A DNA stretch of 64,000 nucleotides, taken from Azospirillum tabaci (GTDB lineage Bacteria > Pseudomonadota > Alphaproteobacteria > Azospirillales > Azospirillaceae). Location: positions 78,693 through 142,692 of the forward strand of contig NZ_JACCJY010000010.1 of NCBI RefSeq assembly GCF_014596085.1. The letters run 5' to 3'. The notes beneath the pieces were generated by a model. The model did not search any database. It was not told the origin of the DNA and saw nothing but the letters and a program-made list of their open reading frames with translations. The position numbers were made by a program, and so were the translations under genes. Positions 61,586 through 64,000 of this stretch are shown here, in pieces (the stretch's first letter is position 1; each line of letters starts with the position of its first letter).

Positions 61586-62197
61586 ATGAGCACGACATCG
61601 CCCCCCCGGAGCACGGACGCTCGGACCGCGGACGGCGACGCCAATCCGCTGACCAGCGTGATCGCCGAGAACATCCGCAATTTCCGGCTCCGCCAGGGGC
61701 TGTCCGTCGATGCGCTCGCCAAGCTGTCGGGCAACAGCCGGGCGGAGCTGACGGCGGTCGAGGCCGGGCGTGGGCCGTCCAGCATCGATTTCCTGTGGAC
61801 CATCGCCCGCGCGCTCGATGTGCCCTTCTCCAGCCTGCTCAGCAGCGGGGGCAGCGGCGGGACCACAGTGATCCGGCGGGCGGACAGCCAGCCGCTGGCC
61901 TCGCGCGACGGGCGTTTCAGCTCGCGGGCGCTGTTCCCATTTCACGGGGAGCGGCAGGTGGAGTTCTACGAGCTGCGCCTCGCTCCCGGCACTGACGAGC
62001 GGGCCGACGCCCACACCATCGGCACGGTGGAGAACATCCTGGTCGGGAGCGGTGTGGTCGAGATCGAGACCGGCGACGGCACCCACCGGCTGGAGGAGGG
62101 CGACACGATCCAGTTCGACGCCGACTCCCCTCACGCCTACCGCAATGTGGGCGACGGCGAGGCGCTGCTGTACCTCGTGATGACCTACGTTCTCTGA
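61586..62197 (+). CDS. XRE-cupin transcriptional regulator
   Basis: 203 residues from MSTTSPPRST. HTH ~28-82 (IAENIRNFRLRQGLSVDALAKLSGNSRAELTAVEAGRG), cupin_2 ~125-200 (HTIGTVENILVGSGVVEIETGDGTHRLEEGDTIQFDADSPHAYRNVG). GGGAGGG precedes the start. It lies 49 bases after the sulfate-binding protein, so the two may be co-transcribed and sulfur-related. Effector unknown. Confidence 0.92.
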   Translation: MSTTSPPRSTDARTADGDANPLTSVIAENIRNFRLRQGLSVDALAKLSGNSRAELTAVEAGRGPSSIDFLWTIARALDVPFSSLLSSGGSGGTTVIRRADSQPLASRDGRFSSRALFPFHGERQVEFYELRLAPGTDERADAHTIGTVENILVGSGVVEIETGDGTHRLEEGDTIQFDADSPHAYRNVGDGEALLYLVMTYVL

Positions 62198-62204
62198 TTC
62201 CCGG

Positions 62205-63161
62205 TCAGGCGGCCGTCCGCACGCTGGCGTCGCCGTTGGCGGGGGCCTGCGGTCCGCTGTCGCGGGACATTTCCGTCTTCAGAGCAGCGGCGAGCTGCCG
62301 GAAGGTCTCCTTGCGGCCGGACGTGCGGCGCCAGACCAGCCCGATGCGGCGGTAGGGCCGCTCCCCGCCCAGGGGGCGGACCACCACATCCAAACCGCGC
62401 AGAATCCCCGAGTCGAGCGCCATCTGCGGCAGCAGGGTCACCCCCAGCCCGTTGGCGACCATCTGCACCAGCGTGTGCAGGCTGGTGCCCTGGAAGGCGG
62501 CGCTTTGCCGCGCCCCCTCCATGGAGCAGGCGGCCAGCGCGTGGTCGCGCAGGCAATGCCCATCCTCCAGCAGCAGCAGATCCTCAAGCGCCACGTCGGA
62601 TGGGCGGGGCGTCGTGACGTCGCTCAGCCGGTGCGCGGGCGTGCAGACCACGGAAAAGCGGTCTTCGGCGAGGTCGATCGATTCCACGTCGCCGGAGGGA
62701 TAGGGCAGGGCCAGGATGGCCGCGTCCAGCTCCCCCGACTCCAGCCGGTCGAGCAGCCGAGCGGTCTGGTCCTCGCGCAGGAACAGCTTGAGCTTGGGGA
62801 AGCTGTCGCGCAGGGCCGGCATCACGCGGGGGATCAGGAAGGGGCCGATGGTTGGGATCACGCCCAGATGGAGCGGCCCGGACATCGGGTCCTCCACCGA
62901 GCGGGCCATGTCCACCAGTTCCTCCGCCCCCTTCAGGACGATGCGGGCGCGGTCGGCGATCTCGCGGCCCAGCGGGGTCGGCAGGACGGTGCGCCGCGTG
63001 CGTTCCAGCAGCGGGGCGCCCAGCAGATTCTCCAATTCCTGGATGCCGGCGCTGAGCGTGGACTGGCTGACGAGGCAGGCTTCCGCCGCCTTGCCGAAAT
63101 GGCAGCGATCGACGACGGCGACGAGGTAGTGGAGCTGACGCAACGTGGGGAGGGGCTTCAT
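62205..63161 (-). CDS. oxyR: hydrogen-peroxide sensor regulator OxyR
   Basis: 318 residues from MKPLPTLRQL. LysR HTH ~5-65. The redox pair Cys203 and Cys212 lies in DGHCLRDHALAACS with the nine-residue spacing of E. coli Cys199/Cys208, which identifies OxyR rather than a generic LysR protein. Divergent from ahpC, 222 bases between starts; it presumably binds that region. Confidence 0.94.
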   Translation of the reverse strand: MKPLPTLRQLHYLVAVVDRCHFGKAAEACLVSQSTLSAGIQELENLLGAPLLERTRRTVLPTPLGREIADRARIVLKGAEELVDMARSVEDPMSGPLHLGVIPTIGPFLIPRVMPALRDSFPKLKLFLREDQTARLLDRLESGELDAAILALPYPSGDVESIDLAEDRFSVVCTPAHRLSDVTTPRPSDVALEDLLLLEDGHCLRDHALAACSMEGARQSAAFQGTSLHTLVQMVANGLGVTLLPQMALDSGILRGLDVVVRPLGGERPYRRIGLVWRRTSGRKETFRQLAAALKTEMSRDSGPQAPANGDASVRTAA

Positions 63162-63383
63162 GCACTGCACAATAATCGGTTTTATCGATCAAAGCGATTG
63201 GTATTTTTCGCTTCCATCGCTGATCCATTGCCCCTAACTTCCCTGGTGTCAAGCGACCAACGAGGGGGGAGCGGACTTCCGGCAGGGATGCCGCGGCGCT
63301 GGTAGCCCATATGGGAAACGGCGCCAAGCGGGCAGGACACCGGAGTGACGCTTGCTCCAATCATTCAGACTGATGGAGAAATC
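63162..63383. promoter_or_regulatory. oxyR-ahpC divergent control region
   Basis: The gap contains an AT-rich block at 63170-63215 (aataatcggttttatcgatc, then aaagcgattggtatttttcg) with repeated ATCG/CGAT elements that could be OxyR half-sites, about 170-215 bases from ahpC. Exact sites cannot be fixed by eye. Confidence 0.45.
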
Positions 63384-63947
63384 ATGTCCTTGATCAACAC
63401 CGAGATTAAGCCGTTCAAGGCGACCGCTTTCAAGGGCGGCAAGTTCATCGACGTCAGCGACGCCGACCTGAAGGGCAAGTGGTCGGTCGTCTTCTTCTAC
63501 CCGGCGGACTTCACCTTCGTGTGCCCGACCGAGCTGGAAGACCTGGCCGATAACTACAGCGAGTTCCAGAAGCTCGGCGTTGAAATCTACAGCGTTTCGA
63601 CCGACACCCACTTCTGCCACAAGGCTTGGCACGACACCTCGCCGGCCATCGGCAAGATCGGCTACACCATGGTCGGCGACCCGACCGGCACGATCTGCCG
63701 CAACTTCGAGATCCTGATCGAGGAGAAGGGCCTCGCCGACCGCGGCACCTTCGTCGTCGACCCGGACGGCAAGATCCAGATCATCGAGATCACCGCCGGC
63801 GGCATCGGCCGCGACGCCCGCGAGCTGCTCCGCAAGGTGAAGGCCGCCCAGTACGTCGCTTCGCACCCGGGCGAGGTCTGCCCGGCCAAGTGGGAAGAGG
63901 GTGAGAAGACGCTCGCCCCGTCGCTCGACCTCGTCGGCAAGATCTAA
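63384..63947 (+). CDS. ahpC: alkyl hydroperoxide reductase peroxiredoxin
   Basis: 187 residues, the same length as E. coli AhpC, from [11 protein letters not shown]. Peroxidatic Cys47 in [10 protein letters not shown] and resolving Cys166 in GEVCPAKW: a typical 2-Cys peroxiredoxin. It reduces hydrogen peroxide and organic peroxides, normally recharged by AhpF, whose gene could lie beyond the right edge. Divergent from oxyR. Confidence 0.97.
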   Translation: MSLINTEIKPFKATAFKGGKFIDVSDADLKGKWSVVFFYPADFTFVCPTELEDLADNYSEFQKLGVEIYSVSTDTHFCHKAWHDTSPAIGKIGYTMVGDPTGTICRNFEILIEEKGLADRGTFVVDPDGKIQIIEITAGGIGRDARELLRKVKAAQYVASHPGEVCPAKWEEGEKTLAPSLDLVGKI

Positions 63948-64000
63948 GCCTCTCCGGCTGATCATCTGGGAACCGCCGGCCGCAACCGCGGCCGGACGGT

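Noticed and set aside
1..64000. Mobile elements, integrases, tRNA or rRNA genes
   Set aside because: None recognised on either strand by reading; composition and gene style are uniform across the window.

Overview
The window is GC-rich chromosomal (or chromid) DNA with the codon bias, gene families and gene order of an alphaproteobacterium of the Azospirillum/Rhodospirillales type. This placement is an inference from the protein families and neighbourhoods: metX-metW, chorismate mutase-hisC-tyrA, divergent oxyR/ahpC, DUF1244, and many ABC uptake operons. About 62 protein genes fill nearly all of the window. I saw no tRNA, rRNA, CRISPR array, insertion sequence or prophage.

Region 1 (1-7260) is the least familiar part. 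It is one translationally coupled operon of a membrane sensor-like protein (cut by the window edge), a HAMP-MFS fusion, an orphan ABC substrate-binding protein, a GNAT acetyltransferase and an ATP-grasp ligase. Two helical proteins of unknown function follow. Region 2 (7725-12898) is signalling: a 7TM hybrid histidine kinase, an OmpR-type regulator, a pseudo-receiver/winged-helix protein with a large nested palindrome upstream, and a small Cys-containing protein. Region 3 (13008-15459) holds a TPR-SPINDLY glycosyltransferase and an RcnB-like periplasmic protein.

Region 4 (15576-22498) is a spermidine/putrescine-type ABC operon with an Asp/Glu/hydantoin racemase and a GNAT protein, transcribed divergently from a GntR/FCD regulator. 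A TTGTGCACAA palindrome precedes each of the two divergent genes. Region 5 (22567-31650) has ferrochelatase, a YehZYXW-like betaine uptake operon, a protein ending in an RGS-like domain, a BON-LysM protein, a catalytically dead HtrA-like protein, a thioesterase and an enoyl-CoA hydratase homologue. Region 6 (31766-36833) handles gluconate and 6-phosphogluconate: gnd, a GntR-type LacI regulator, gntK and edd, with two gluconate-type operators. Region 7 (37020-42995) is a polar amino-acid-type ABC operon with a 2-hydroxyacid dehydrogenase, a LacI regulator and a hydratase, preceded by a perfect LacI-like palindrome.

Region 8 (43390-50690) begins with moeA behind an FNR-like box, then DUF1244, a DUF2478-DUF364 fusion and TusA on the opposite strand. 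It continues with an SDR, a TauE-type permease, an 18-Cys copper-storage-like protein, a uracil-DNA-glycosylase-like protein and dcd. Region 9 (50773-63947) is mostly housekeeping: cupin, GST, gloB, methyltransferase, hydrolase, metX-metW, the aromatic amino-acid genes (chorismate mutase with decayed prephenate dehydratase and ACT domains, hisC, tyrA), a lipoprotein, a sulfate-binding protein, an XRE-cupin regulator, and oxyR/ahpC.

Four long GC-rich hairpin repeats lie between genes. Two of them sit directly after substrate-binding-protein genes inside ABC operons, the position known for expression-tuning REP elements.
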